NCBI GenBank assembly: GCA_027100635.1
Contig: JAMOOQ010000048.1
Location: forward strand, 1 to 64,000
Direction of reading: 5' to 3'
Source of the DNA: Campylobacteraceae bacterium
Lineage (GTDB): Bacteria > Campylobacterota > Campylobacteria > Campylobacterales > Sulfurovaceae
DNA: 64,000 bases
In this document: in pieces, positions 17,744 through 26,840 of the stretch
Layout of the letters: each line of letters opens with the position of its first letter
Position numbering within the stretch: position 1 is the stretch's first letter
Translations under genes and position numbers: made by a program
The notes under the pieces: model-generated
Database searches by the model: none
The model's input: only the letters and a program-made list of their open reading frames with translations
Told to the model about the DNA's origin: nothing

Positions 17744-19777
17744 TTAAAATGTATATTTCATATTTGCATAAATATATCTACCAGGTTCATTTATTAGCAT
17801 AGTATCAGAACCATCTGTCATAAGAATCAAATCTTTATAAGTATTTGTTGTTGTATAAGTCTTATCCAATAGATTATCTATTCCAATAGTCATTTTCATA
17901 CCATTATCAAACTCTCTTGTCGTTTTAAAGTTTACAATTCCATAACCAGCTAATGTCTGTTCCCCATTCTCTTCATCTACACTATCCCATCTACTTCCTG
18001 CTACAAATGATAGTTCTATCTCACCATCTTCATCATAATCATAAGTAACTGATGCGTTTAGTTTTAAAGGTGTAATTTCTGCTAAATCTGTATCACTTTG
18101 TCCTGTTGTAAGAGTGTCTTTTTCACCTTTTTTATAGGATATTCCAATATCAAAATATAAATCATCAGTTGGCATATATGAGGTACTTAATTCTGCTCCA
18201 TAAATTGTAGCATCAATATTTTCAAAATTATTTTTCTTTATTGAAGGATTTCCATTATAATATATATAATCTTCTAACTTACTATAAAATGCTTTGAATT
18301 TAACCTTAGAGTTTTCAAATTTCTTTTCAAATCCTAAATCAATCTCATAATTTGTAGTTTGCTCTAAATCAGGATTTCCATTTAATATTCTTACTACTGG
18401 TTTTACTGTTGTATTGTATCTTACATTATAAAGCTCTCTTGCATCTGGAACTCTGCTTGATTTACCAATACCAAAAAAATATTTTGTATCTTTATCTGCG
18501 TTATATGTGGTAAATATAGAACCACTAACTGAATCAAACTCTCTGTCTTTTTCGCTATTAGAAGCAGTTTCTATTGTGGTATCGTCATATCTTGTGCCAA
18601 CCTCTATATCCATTTTACCAAAGTTTTTTTCAAATTTCATAAAAAATGCACGATTTTCTGTATCTACATCATCAATACTTTGTCCAATAGTTTTTACCAT
18701 ATTAGTTGTAAGGTTTGTAGATGTATATTTACCATCCCAGTTTCTCTTACTAGCATCAAGACCATACGTAATAGTGGTATCCCATAAATCAAAACTATTT
18801 TTAAGCTTTAATCCACTCATCTCTGTAGTTAGGTGGTGTGTCATAAATGCACCTTTTGAAAGGGCTACTTGACGATACTCTGTACTCATTGGGTGATCCA
18901 CTTCAGAATTATAAATTTGAAGATGTAGATTTTTTGAATATGCCCCAAGATTTTTGGCACTATACTCTAAATTCATAATATCACTATCATCCCAAATAGC
19001 ATCCATTTTACTCGATGGATATAGAACATTCTCACTTCTATTTGCAGTATAACTTAATTTTAACTCTTGATTTTCAGTAATATCTATAAAAATCTTACCC
19101 ATATACATAGTCTTTTCAAATGCATCCATATTTTTATTAGTATTGCTATAATTAAAACCACCTACTTTTGTACCAGTTGTGTAGTTTGAAAGTTGTGTAG
19201 AAAATGTGTTACCGTCTCCATCTTCATACTGCTCACCTTTTTCTTTAGAAGCACTAAAAAGTACTTTGATAAAATCATTTCCACCACTTAGAGTTGTAGA
19301 GAATTTTTGGTATCCATAACTTCCTGCATTTATACCAAATTCACCACTAAATTTCTCAGTAAGCTTTTTAGTCTTGATTTTAATAGAACCACTTAGAGAA
19401 CCAAACTCTTCTATATCAAAAGGACCCTCAAGAACCTCTACATTCTCAATCGCATGAGTTACAACATGAGAAGTAGGAGGATCCATTCTATTAACACAAG
19501 CACCACAAACCACAGTACCATCAATTGTTACCTTGATATTATCTCTTTTTTGCCCTCGTAACATAATGTCATTAGCTATACCACTTCTTCTAATAAGTGA
19601 GATACTAGGTATATTTTTATTTAATGCTTCTGCTAAATCGGCTGATTTTACCTCCTCGCCACTTATATTCTCAACAACTTTTACATTGACTCTTTCACTA
19701 ACCTCAATAGTCCCTAAATCAGTCTCTGCGTTTAATGCTACAATACAAATTGCTAAAAGATAAATCTTTTTATTCAT
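17744..19777 (-). CDS. TonB-dependent copper receptor, OprC/NosA-like
   Basis: A 677-aa outer-membrane receptor with a signal peptide, plug domain and beta-barrel ending in aromatic YIYANMKYTF. The plug has C94-VNR-M98 followed by DPPTSHV, and an extracellular loop has H295-P-M297. Together these match the CxxxM-HxM copper site known from OprC and the NRMDPP signature of the NosA/OprC group. It probably imports copper, for example for nitrous oxide reductase or copper oxidases. It converges on the nir operon. The exbB-exbD-tonB genes at 42853 could energise it. Confidence 0.8.
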   Translation of the reverse strand: MNKKIYLLAICIVALNAETDLGTIEVSERVNVKVVENISGEEVKSADLAEALNKNIPSISLIRRSGIANDIMLRGQKRDNIKVTIDGTVVCGACVNRMDPPTSHVVTHAIENVEVLEGPFDIEEFGSLSGSIKIKTKKLTEKFSGEFGINAGSYGYQKFSTTLSGGNDFIKVLFSASKEKGEQYEDGDGNTFSTQLSNYTTGTKVGGFNYSNTNKNMDAFEKTMYMGKIFIDITENQELKLSYTANRSENVLYPSSKMDAIWDDSDIMNLEYSAKNLGAYSKNLHLQIYNSEVDHPMSTEYRQVALSKGAFMTHHLTTEMSGLKLKNSFDLWDTTITYGLDASKRNWDGKYTSTNLTTNMVKTIGQSIDDVDTENRAFFMKFEKNFGKMDIEVGTRYDDTTIETASNSEKDREFDSVSGSIFTTYNADKDTKYFFGIGKSSRVPDARELYNVRYNTTVKPVVRILNGNPDLEQTTNYEIDLGFEKKFENSKVKFKAFYSKLEDYIYYNGNPSIKKNNFENIDATIYGAELSTSYMPTDDLYFDIGISYKKGEKDTLTTGQSDTDLAEITPLKLNASVTYDYDEDGEIELSFVAGSRWDSVDEENGEQTLAGYGIVNFKTTREFDNGMKMTIGIDNLLDKTYTTTNTYKDLILMTDGSDTMLINEPGRYIYANMKYTF

Positions 19778-20073
19778 TTTTTTTCCTAATTATTCTAAAT
19801 TTTATCAATTAAAGAATTTTATAGGAAAATTGTTAATTATTTGTTAAGTTTTTAAATAAGTGGCTTGTAAATTCAATTACCAAAAGCATCTAATTCTTAC
19901 TCATAAATAGCTCAACTATTAAATTCCATTTGAAGATGCTTTCTCCAATATGAGAATATAAAGAGTTTGTAGCACCCTCTATAACTTTTGTCAATTCTCC
20001 ATATGGAAGAGATTAAAAAATAAAATCTCCCTCTTTGGGCTGATAATTTATTTATAAAATTTATTTATAACCG

Positions 20074-20103
20074 ACATTCATCACCCCTCTAAACTTAAAT
20101 AAA
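20074..20103 (-). repeat. Solo IS1634-type terminal end
   Basis: The reverse complement carries TTTAGAGGGGTGATGAATGTCG, identical to the IS end at the window start. No transposase remnant is visible beside it. The flanking 19860-20073 holds no recognisable gene. It is either a relic of an element that was deleted or a recombination scar. Confidence 0.5.
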
Positions 20104-20208
20104 GTACAGTTAATATTTTTTTTCCTATTCATCCTATGTAGAAACGAGGTAAATTCCATTGTTGCCATCACTTTATTATCTGATTGTGCAACTAATCTAT
20201 CAAACTAA

Positions 20209-20304
20209 TCAAGTTGCTTTTATATTTGAAAGTAAATCTTTATACTCAGTTGGTATATTGACAATACCATTTTCTATAGATGCTTGAAATTCAACTGCAT
20301 ACAT
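20209..20304 (-). pseudogene. Truncated antitoxin-like gene
   Basis: A minus-strand frame beginning MYAVEFQASIENGIVNIPTE stops after 31 codons, and decayed sequence follows. The opening has the style of small antitoxins found beside type II toxins in Campylobacterota. AAAGGA lies at ribosome-binding distance. No toxin gene is visible, so this is probably a relic of a toxin-antitoxin pair. The family call is recalled, not searched. Confidence 0.45.
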
Positions 20305-20367
20305 TTTGAAGTCCTTTACTATAAATTATTAATTAAAACTACTATATACTAAAATAGCCTTAATATA

Positions 20368-20394
20368 AATAATCAGACAAAAGTCCGATTATTT
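20368..20394 (-). terminator. Terminator hairpin of guaA
   Basis: AATAATC-A-GAC-AAAA-GTC-C-GATTATT forms a near-perfect stem starting 3 bases after the guaA stop. On the minus strand a TATTTATATT-like stretch follows. Confidence 0.6.
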
Positions 20395-20396
20395 AG

Positions 20397-21935
20397 TTAC
20401 TCCCACTCAATAGTAGCAGGAGGTTTAGAACTAATATCATAAACCACTCTATTAATCCCATCAATTTCATTAATAATTCTTCTACTAATTCCCTCTAACA
20501 CATCGTGAGGGACATGAGCGAATGTAGCAGTCATTCCATCTACTGATTCTACCATTCTTACACAAACTGTATTATCATAAGTACGATTATCGCCCATCAC
20601 TCCAACAGATTGTACATTTAAAAGTACTGTAAATGCTTGCCAAACTTTATCGTAATATCCTGTTGCTCTTAACTCTTCTTGCATAATTGCATCAGATTCT
20701 CTAATAAGTCTTAGTCCATCATCTGTAACTGCACCCATTGTTCGTATTGCAAGTCCAGGTCCAGGGAAAGGGTGTCTGCCTATCATCTTTTTTGGAAGAC
20801 CAAGTTCAAGTCCTAATGCTCTTACTTCATCTTTAAAAATTTCTCTTAAAGGCTCAACAAGTTCAAATGTCATCCAATCAGGAAGTCCACCTACATTATG
20901 ATGAGATTTGATTGTTTTTGATGGTCCTTTAACTGAAACTGATTCAATTACATCAGTATAAAGTGTACCTTGTGCTAAAAATGCTACGGCAGTATGTTTT
21001 TTTGCCTCTTTATCAAATACCTCTATAAATGTCTCTCCAATAACCTTTCTTTTGGTTTCTGGGTCGCTTATTCCCTCTAGTTTATCCAAAAATAGTTTTT
21101 GAGCATCAATAGTAATTAGGTTCATATCAAGCATTTTAAACATATCTTGAACATCTTTTGCTTCATCTTTTCTAAGTAACCCTTGGTCAACAAATACACA
21201 AATTATCTGCTCTTTATCTAGTGCTTCATTGAGTATTCTTGCTACTACAGAGCTATCTACCCCACCACTTACACCACAAAGGACTTTTTTATCTCCTACT
21301 TGTGCTTTGATTTGAGCAATTTTCTCTTTGGCAAATCCACCCATATTCCATGTACTATCACAACCACAAATATGTTTTGAGAAGTTTTTAAGGAGCTTTG
21401 TACCCTCTACACTATGATGGACTTCTGGGTGAAATTGAAATGCGTATATATTTTTATCAACAGATGCAATCCCTGCATAAGGAGAGTTTTCACTTGTTGC
21501 AATTACATCAAATCCATTTGGAAGAGTCTCTACTCTATCTCCATGGCTCATCCATACTATCTCATCATCACTCATACCATTGAAAATATCATTTTCTACA
21601 CTAAAAGATAGTTTAGCCTTACCATATTCGTGATGATTAGCAGATACTACCTCTCCACCAAAGTGTTGAGTAATTAGTTGCATTCCATAACAAATCCCCA
21701 TAATAGGGATATTAAGCTCCCAAATATCTTCACTTGGCTTATAAGCATCTTCTGCATAAACAGAAGCAGGACCACCTGAAAGGATAATACCTTTTGGAGT
21801 TCTTGCTTTTATATCCTCTATATTCTCACGATATGGTACAATCTCACAATAGACCCCACTCTCTCTAAGTTTTCTAGCGATTAATTGAGTATATTGCGAA
21901 CCAAAGTCAAGTACTACGATAGGTACATGTTTCAT
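20397..21935 (-). CDS. guaA: GMP synthase (glutamine-hydrolysing)
   Basis: A 512-aa protein of standard length. It has the glutamine amidotransferase domain with nucleophile motif GICYGMQ and [10 protein letters not shown], the ATP pyrophosphatase loop [10 protein letters not shown], and the C-terminal dimerisation domain ending KPPATIEWE. It converts XMP to GMP. It is monocistronic, with its own terminator, and lies downstream of the exonuclease-family gene on the same strand. Confidence 0.97.
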   Translation of the reverse strand: MKHVPIVVLDFGSQYTQLIARKLRESGVYCEIVPYRENIEDIKARTPKGIILSGGPASVYAEDAYKPSEDIWELNIPIMGICYGMQLITQHFGGEVVSANHHEYGKAKLSFSVENDIFNGMSDDEIVWMSHGDRVETLPNGFDVIATSENSPYAGIASVDKNIYAFQFHPEVHHSVEGTKLLKNFSKHICGCDSTWNMGGFAKEKIAQIKAQVGDKKVLCGVSGGVDSSVVARILNEALDKEQIICVFVDQGLLRKDEAKDVQDMFKMLDMNLITIDAQKLFLDKLEGISDPETKRKVIGETFIEVFDKEAKKHTAVAFLAQGTLYTDVIESVSVKGPSKTIKSHHNVGGLPDWMTFELVEPLREIFKDEVRALGLELGLPKKMIGRHPFPGPGLAIRTMGAVTDDGLRLIRESDAIMQEELRATGYYDKVWQAFTVLLNVQSVGVMGDNRTYDNTVCVRMVESVDGMTATFAHVPHDVLEGISRRIINEIDGINRVVYDISSKPPATIEWE

Positions 21936-22006
21936 ATTTTAAGCCTTTTAAATTTTTTGTAGATTATACCTTGTTTATATCTCTATATCAAGATAAAATA
22001 TTATGA

Positions 22007-23557
22007 TTATTTAGAATTGTTAAATACTTTAAAATCATCTTTACCATAAATTAATAGTTGATTGGTGTTATAATATCCAATCTGAACATATAGTAATTTT
22101 AGTTTTGAACCATCTTTTGGCTTAGCTTTTTTATCTCTAAAATATATTGGTATTTTTTGGGAGTTCAAATAGAAAAAACCTTTTTTGTAAACACCTATAA
22201 GATTTACAAAAATATCATTTTGATTTATAGTATTGAGATTAAATTGAGTTTGATTTTTGATATACTTAGAGCTATTAATATCTTGAAGTTCTACAATCTT
22301 TGATATTTTTGTAATCTCTTTAAGACCATTATAATTATCAATCCTATCAACTTGAATATTATAAGATTTTCCCTCTTTTAAATTTAATGCAATATTATAA
22401 AGATATATTCCCCTTGCATCAATTTCTTGTTTTATAATAGCATTTTTACCTCTTTTAAATATCACTTTTATATTTTTAAGGGGAATAGGTTCTCTAATAT
22501 TTTCAATTTTATACAAATCATCAATAGTATGTATTTTATTATACTCTAATATATTTTTTTTATAAATTTCAAAACTTGCATATATTGGTAAATGATCAGA
22601 ATAGCCTTTTCCAATATGTCTATTATTCTTAAATTGCCATCTATTTATTGCACCTTTTTTTGTAAAAAGATACCTTGGTTTAAAAATATTAAAAGAGTTT
22701 AGGATATACTCAATCTTGTCTTTATCAAACATATTATGGGGCAAGATTATACTATCAACAGAGCCTTTATATGAAAAATATCGCCTACTAAATCTACTGT
22801 TTTTATCAACCTCTAACCACAAATTATAATGAAGTTTATTATACTTTTTACCAATTAAATCTCTAGTTACTAATATATTCTTATTTATCGTCTTTAAAAT
22901 ATGATTTATCCCTGTGATAGAATTAGTATCATTGAATTTATTTTTTATTGTAAGATACTCATCATAGTTACTATTAAAATCACCCAATATAATATACTCT
23001 TTATCTTTTGGTAAATTTTTAATTCTATTAATTAAAGCTTTTGCAGATTTTATCCTTTTACTCTCTTTGCCTAAATTATATTTAGATTTCCAATGATTTA
23101 CAAAAATAATTAAGCTATTATTTTCTATATTAAGATGAACCTCTAAAATAGATCGTTTTTGTTTTGAATTATCAATTTTAATTTCAGAAGATTCTATTAT
23201 TTTATATTTTGAGAGCAAAGCAACTTTTACGGATGAATTTTGCTTATTAGCGATTGAACTATATCTGTATTCACAACCAACTTTTTTAAGTCGTTTTCGA
23301 AGTAAATTGAATGCGTTAATATTTTCTACCTCTTGAAGAGCTATAATATCTGCATTTATATCACATATCACATTAGAAATATTATTAAGTTTTATATCTA
23401 AAGTTTTTTGATTCCAACCATTTTTATGTGGGATATATCTACTATATTCACCACCTTGGGTTTTAATATCAAAAAGATTCTGAATATTATAAGTTGCTAT
23501 TTTAATCTCATAAGAGTATAAAATAATAGATAAAAATAGTGATATAAATAATTTAAT
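22007..23557 (-). CDS. Exported endonuclease/exonuclease/phosphatase-family protein, probable ATT start
   Basis: The track starts at an internal GTG (23371). The frame stays open upstream to 23557 and encodes a signal peptide (IKLFISLFLSIILYSYE) and the conserved family start IKIATYNIQNLFD, which must belong to the protein. The only start available is ATT at 23557-23555, overlapping the TAA of the histidine kinase. The product is 516 aa. Catalytic motifs are ADIIALQEVEN, ILGDFNSNYDE and KGYSDHLPIYASF, typical of DNase I-like phosphodiesterases. A beta-rich domain follows the catalytic part. It is probably a periplasmic or secreted nuclease. Confidence 0.75.
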   Translation of the reverse strand: MKLFISLFLSIILYSYEIKIATYNIQNLFDIKTQGGEYSRYIPHKNGWNQKTLDIKLNNISNVICDINADIIALQEVENINAFNLLRKRLKKVGCEYRYSSIANKQNSSVKVALLSKYKIIESSEIKIDNSKQKRSILEVHLNIENNSLIIFVNHWKSKYNLGKESKRIKSAKALINRIKNLPKDKEYIILGDFNSNYDEYLTIKNKFNDTNSITGINHILKTINKNILVTRDLIGKKYNKLHYNLWLEVDKNSRFSRRYFSYKGSVDSIILPHNMFDKDKIEYILNSFNIFKPRYLFTKKGAINRWQFKNNRHIGKGYSDHLPIYASFEIYKKNILEYNKIHTIDDLYKIENIREPIPLKNIKVIFKRGKNAIIKQEIDARGIYLYNIALNLKEGKSYNIQVDRIDNYNGLKEITKISKIVELQDINSSKYIKNQTQFNLNTINQNDIFVNLIGVYKKGFFYLNSQKIPIYFRDKKAKPKDGSKLKLLYVQIGYYNTNQLLIYGKDDFKVFNNSK

Positions 23558-24521
23558 TTATTAAGCTTTTTTGTTGATATATAGGTATTTTAAAGGTAAA
23601 TATTGCCCCATCATCACTATTTTCTACCGATATTGTACCTTGATATTTATTTGCAATTTGCATACTTAAATATAATCCAATACCTGTACCTTTCCCGCTT
23701 GGTTTTGTAGTAACATTTGGCTTAAATATTTCATCTATTATATTTGTTGGAATCCCACCTGCATTATCTTGAAAATATATATTTAGATATTGCTTATAAA
23801 TTTTAGAACTTATTTTAATTCTTCTATTTTTTATATCTTTTTCATTAAAAGCATCTTTTGAATTATTTATCATATTTAGCATAAGATGCTTAATATCATT
23901 CTCTTTTGCTTGAATAAGATGATCTGTATCAATTATCACTTCTATTGCAATATTATTTTTCATAAATTCATCTTTAACTAATAATAAAACAGAATCAATC
24001 GTTTTATTTATATTAAAAACTTCTATATTTTGCTCTTCTCTAAAAAAACCTCTAAACTCATCTAATGTTTTTACCATATGATGGACTTGCAACATCGTAC
24101 CCTCTAAAAAATTATCAATATACTCTTGATCCACAATACCATCTTCAAAGTCACTTCTTAACAACTCTTCATACATAGTAATGGCATTTAATGGTTGTTT
24201 CCATTGATGAGCCACAGCATCCATCATTTCACCCATAGCTGCCATTTTGGTTTGTTGTTCTAAAATCTTTTCTTGTTGTACTCGCCTCGTTAATTCCTCT
24301 GCGATTCTATCTTCAAGAGAATCATTTAAATCTTTTAATTTCTTTTCTATAATATGATTAGTATTTATCTCTTTTTTTAACATATAATTAATATATAGAG
24401 TAATTGAAGATACAATAGATAATATTGATATCAGTAACATATCTTCATCCATCTGCAATATATTCTCAAATAAAATTCCAATAGATGTGATAATTAATAC
24501 TAATATAATTAAAAATTTCAT
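23553..24521 (-). CDS. Sensor histidine kinase
   Basis: A 322-aa protein with two N-terminal transmembrane helices and almost no periplasmic loop, then a coiled coil. The dimerisation domain has phospho-acceptor AVAHQWKQPLNA, and the ATPase has an N box NMINNSKDAF, DNAGGIP and GKGTGIGLYLS. No response regulator is nearby, so it is an orphan kinase. The lack of a sensor loop suggests it senses within the membrane or cytoplasm. Its stop overlaps the start of the exonuclease-family gene. Confidence 0.9.
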   Translation of the reverse strand: MKFLIILVLIITSIGILFENILQMDEDMLLISILSIVSSITLYINYMLKKEINTNHIIEKKLKDLNDSLEDRIAEELTRRVQQEKILEQQTKMAAMGEMMDAVAHQWKQPLNAITMYEELLRSDFEDGIVDQEYIDNFLEGTMLQVHHMVKTLDEFRGFFREEQNIEVFNINKTIDSVLLLVKDEFMKNNIAIEVIIDTDHLIQAKENDIKHLMLNMINNSKDAFNEKDIKNRRIKISSKIYKQYLNIYFQDNAGGIPTNIIDEIFKPNVTTKPSGKGTGIGLYLSMQIANKYQGTISVENSDDGAIFTFKIPIYQQKSLIN

Positions 24522-24641
24522 ATTTACCTCTTATTTCTAAACTTTAAGATTATTATATATAATAGCATTTTATATATTACTAAAGCATTAAAAATATATA
24601 ACATAAGTATTTCTATCAATCTACTTTAATAACTCATTAGA

Positions 24642-24647
24642 TATAAT
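24642..24647 (+). promoter_or_regulatory. Likely -10 element of trpB
   Basis: TATAAT lies 26 bases before the trpB ATG in the divergent histidine kinase/trpB gap. No clear -35 is visible. Confidence 0.4.
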
Positions 24648-24673
24648 TATTAAAAATCAATTAAGAAGTATAA

Positions 24674-25909
24674 ATGAAAAATAGTTATAACCCACAAACA
24701 GACATATATATCCCCACTCCTAGCTCTTTTGATCCCGATTCTAATGGTCATTTTGGTATATTTGGAGGTAGATTTGTGCCTGAAACTTTGATGCCAACTC
24801 TTGAACAATTAAGATTAGATTATGAAGCAATTAGATTCGATAAAGAGTTTTGGAGTGAAGTTGATTACTATTATAAAAATTATGTTGGAAGACCATCCTC
24901 TTTATATTTTGCAGAAAATATTTCAAAAGAGATTGGTGCAAAAGTTTATTTAAAACGAGAAGATTTAAACCATACAGGAGCTCATAAAATAAATCATACA
25001 GTTGCTCAGGCACTTTTAGCAAAAAGACTTGGTAAAAAAAAGATAATTGCAGAAACTGGAGCAGGTCAGCATGGTGTGGCAACAGCAACAGTAGCAGCAC
25101 TTTTTGGGCTTGAATGTGAGGTTTTTATGGGTGCAAAAGATGTGGCTCGTCAAGAGTTAAATGTTTTTAGGATGAAACTTTTGGGGGCAAAAGTTCACGC
25201 TGTTGAATCAGGAAGTAAAACTCTAAAAGATGCAATGAATGATGCTATTCGTCACTGGGTAACAAATGCAAGAGATACATTTTATGTTATTGGAACAGTA
25301 GCAGGACCTCACCCTTATCCTATGATGGTGCGAGATATTCAATCAATTATTGGATGGGAAGCAAAGGCTCAATTAGATAAAGTTGAAGGGTGTTTACCAG
25401 ATAAAGTTATCGCTTGTATTGGTGGAGGAAGTAACGCTTTAGGAATTTTCAATCACTTTTTAAATGATGAAAGTGTTGAATGTATTGGAATAGAAGCTGG
25501 TGGATTTGGACTTGATTGTAAACATGGTTGTTCTTTGGCAAAAGGAAGCCCAGGGGTATTACATGGTCAGCTTAGTTATCTATTACAAGATGAAGATGGT
25601 CAAGTACAAGAGGCTCATTCAATTTCGGCAGGATTAGATTACCCAGGAATTGGACCAGAACATGCATTTTTAAAAGATGAAAATATTGTTAGTTATGATT
25701 ATATTACAGATGATGAAGCGATGGATGCATTTGTTTGGCTTACAAGAACAGAAGGAATTATACCTGCATTTGAAAGCTCTCATGCTATTGCGTATCTTAA
25801 AAAGATGAAAAAAGAGGATATTCAAGGGCAAACTATTTTAGTTAATCTTTCAGGAAGAGGTGATAAAGATATGATTCAAGCTCAAGAGATTTTAAAAGGG
25901 AAGATATAG
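24674..25909 (+). CDS. trpB: Tryptophan synthase beta chain
   Basis: A 411-aa PLP enzyme of the TrpB1 type. It shows the opening [20 protein letters not shown], the lysine that binds PLP ([13 protein letters not shown]), [12 protein letters not shown] and the phosphate-binding GGGSNALG. It condenses indole with serine. trpA is not adjacent, and the gene stands alone between a divergent kinase and repeat-rich DNA. Confidence 0.97.
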   Translation: MKNSYNPQTDIYIPTPSSFDPDSNGHFGIFGGRFVPETLMPTLEQLRLDYEAIRFDKEFWSEVDYYYKNYVGRPSSLYFAENISKEIGAKVYLKREDLNHTGAHKINHTVAQALLAKRLGKKKIIAETGAGQHGVATATVAALFGLECEVFMGAKDVARQELNVFRMKLLGAKVHAVESGSKTLKDAMNDAIRHWVTNARDTFYVIGTVAGPHPYPMMVRDIQSIIGWEAKAQLDKVEGCLPDKVIACIGGGSNALGIFNHFLNDESVECIGIEAGGFGLDCKHGCSLAKGSPGVLHGQLSYLLQDEDGQVQEAHSISAGLDYPGIGPEHAFLKDENIVSYDYITDDEAMDAFVWLTRTEGIIPAFESSHAIAYLKKMKKEDIQGQTILVNLSGRGDKDMIQAQEILKGKI

Positions 25910-25929
25910 AATAGCTTCTATATTTAATA

Positions 25930-26098
25930 GACCCTAAATCAAGTTCAGGGCAACGAAGGTTGTCATTCTATGTGATAAAAGTTTGTCATTTTGTACAATA
26001 CTACAGTAAGAGTTGTAAAGTATTGCCGTTTATTTGCTTCGTACAATAATAAGCATCTGTACAATACAATCGTCATTCCGTGCTTGACACGGAATCTT
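25930..26098. repeat. Dispersed palindromic repeats downstream of trpB
   Basis: CCCTAAATCAAGTTCAGGG (from 25932) and CGTCATTCCGTGCTTGACACGG (from 26071) are imperfect palindromes with relatives at 26711, 38530 and 46756. They are REP-like intergenic elements. The track's short frame over this stretch is not a gene. Confidence 0.6.
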
Positions 26099-26130
26099 TT
26101 TAATCAAAAGTATCTATTGCTTTTAATATT

Positions 26131-26580
26131 TTATATTTTATCTAAACTATTCTCTGGATTCACTACCACCAAATCTATATTCTCTGATGGAAAGTGAACC
26201 ATATCTCTAATATTTTTTTGTACAGATATAGAAGCATATAAGCTTAAGAAAAATGATATTGCATAAAAGCCTTTTTCACTAAGTATCATATTTGCATTCC
26301 ATAATCCAACTGCTAATAAAATTACAGCAGTAAAAAATGAAAACCAACAAATTCCAAAATATGTACTTGTTACTGGTATATTTTCCAGTCTATCTCTTAC
26401 TGATTTTTGTAATGAAATTGCTGAAAATAATCCAAAGATTAATAATGTAAAGTAATATCCTTTTTCATTTAACTCCATATCTGCATTCCATAATCCAACC
26501 AAAAATGCTGATATACCTACTAAAAATGCTATCCAAGAAGCTAAGATAAAAGCCTCTGATGGTCTGTTAATATTATTCAT
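26131..26580 (-). CDS. YiaA/YiaB-type inner-membrane protein
   Basis: A 149-aa protein built of two copies of a two-helix unit, each with the pattern ...VGLWNA(D/N)M.L.EKG(Y/F)Y... followed by a helix and a basic RD(R/M). This is the yiaAB two-helix domain. The internal duplication is obvious (GLWNADMELNEKGYYF against GLWNANMILSEKGFYA). Four transmembrane helices are expected. No function is known from sequence. It is flanked on both sides by dispersed repeats. Confidence 0.8.
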   Translation of the reverse strand: MNNINRPSEAFILASWIAFLVGISAFLVGLWNADMELNEKGYYFTLLIFGLFSAISLQKSVRDRLENIPVTSTYFGICWFSFFTAVILLAVGLWNANMILSEKGFYAISFFLSLYASISVQKNIRDMVHFPSENIDLVVVNPENSLDKI

Positions 26581-26710
26581 AATAATCCTCCTTTTGAAGA
26601 ATTATAACATATAAAGTATAAAGTGTTGCCTTACGCTTTTAATAATGGGTAAAACTTTTGAATAAAAGGTTAAGATAGAATATAATATTTATATAAAGGA
26701 TATTTATTAA

Positions 26711-26800
26711 AGTTCTTTCAAAACTAGATTCTAAATTAAATTCAGAATAACAAACAATCGTCATTCCGTGCTTGATACGGAATCTAAAATAAGTTTTCTA
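26711..26800. repeat. Long copy of the dispersed double-palindrome repeat
   Basis: From TTCTTTCAAAACTAGATTCT to AAGTTTT it matches the reverse complement of about 46756-46850 with only a few differences. It contains two inverted repeats: AGATTCTAAATT...ATTCAGAAT and ATTCCGT-GCTTGAT-ACGGAAT. It lies between yiaA-like and serA. The rest of 26581-26840 has no gene. Confidence 0.7.
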
Positions 26801-26811
26801 AAAAAGAGTAT

Positions 26812-26831
26812 CTACTCCAAAAAAGGAGTAG
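26812..26831 (-). terminator. Terminator of serA
   Basis: On the minus strand CTACTCC-TTTTTT-GGAGTAG forms a 7-bp stem shortly after the serA stop and is followed by ATACTCTTTTTT, a usable T-run. Confidence 0.55.
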
Positions 26832-26840
26832 AGTTAAATA

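Noticed and set aside
25991-26197. 68-aa plus-strand frame after trpB
   Set aside because: It lies over palindromic repeats and the 3' end of the yiaA-like gene and looks non-protein-like.
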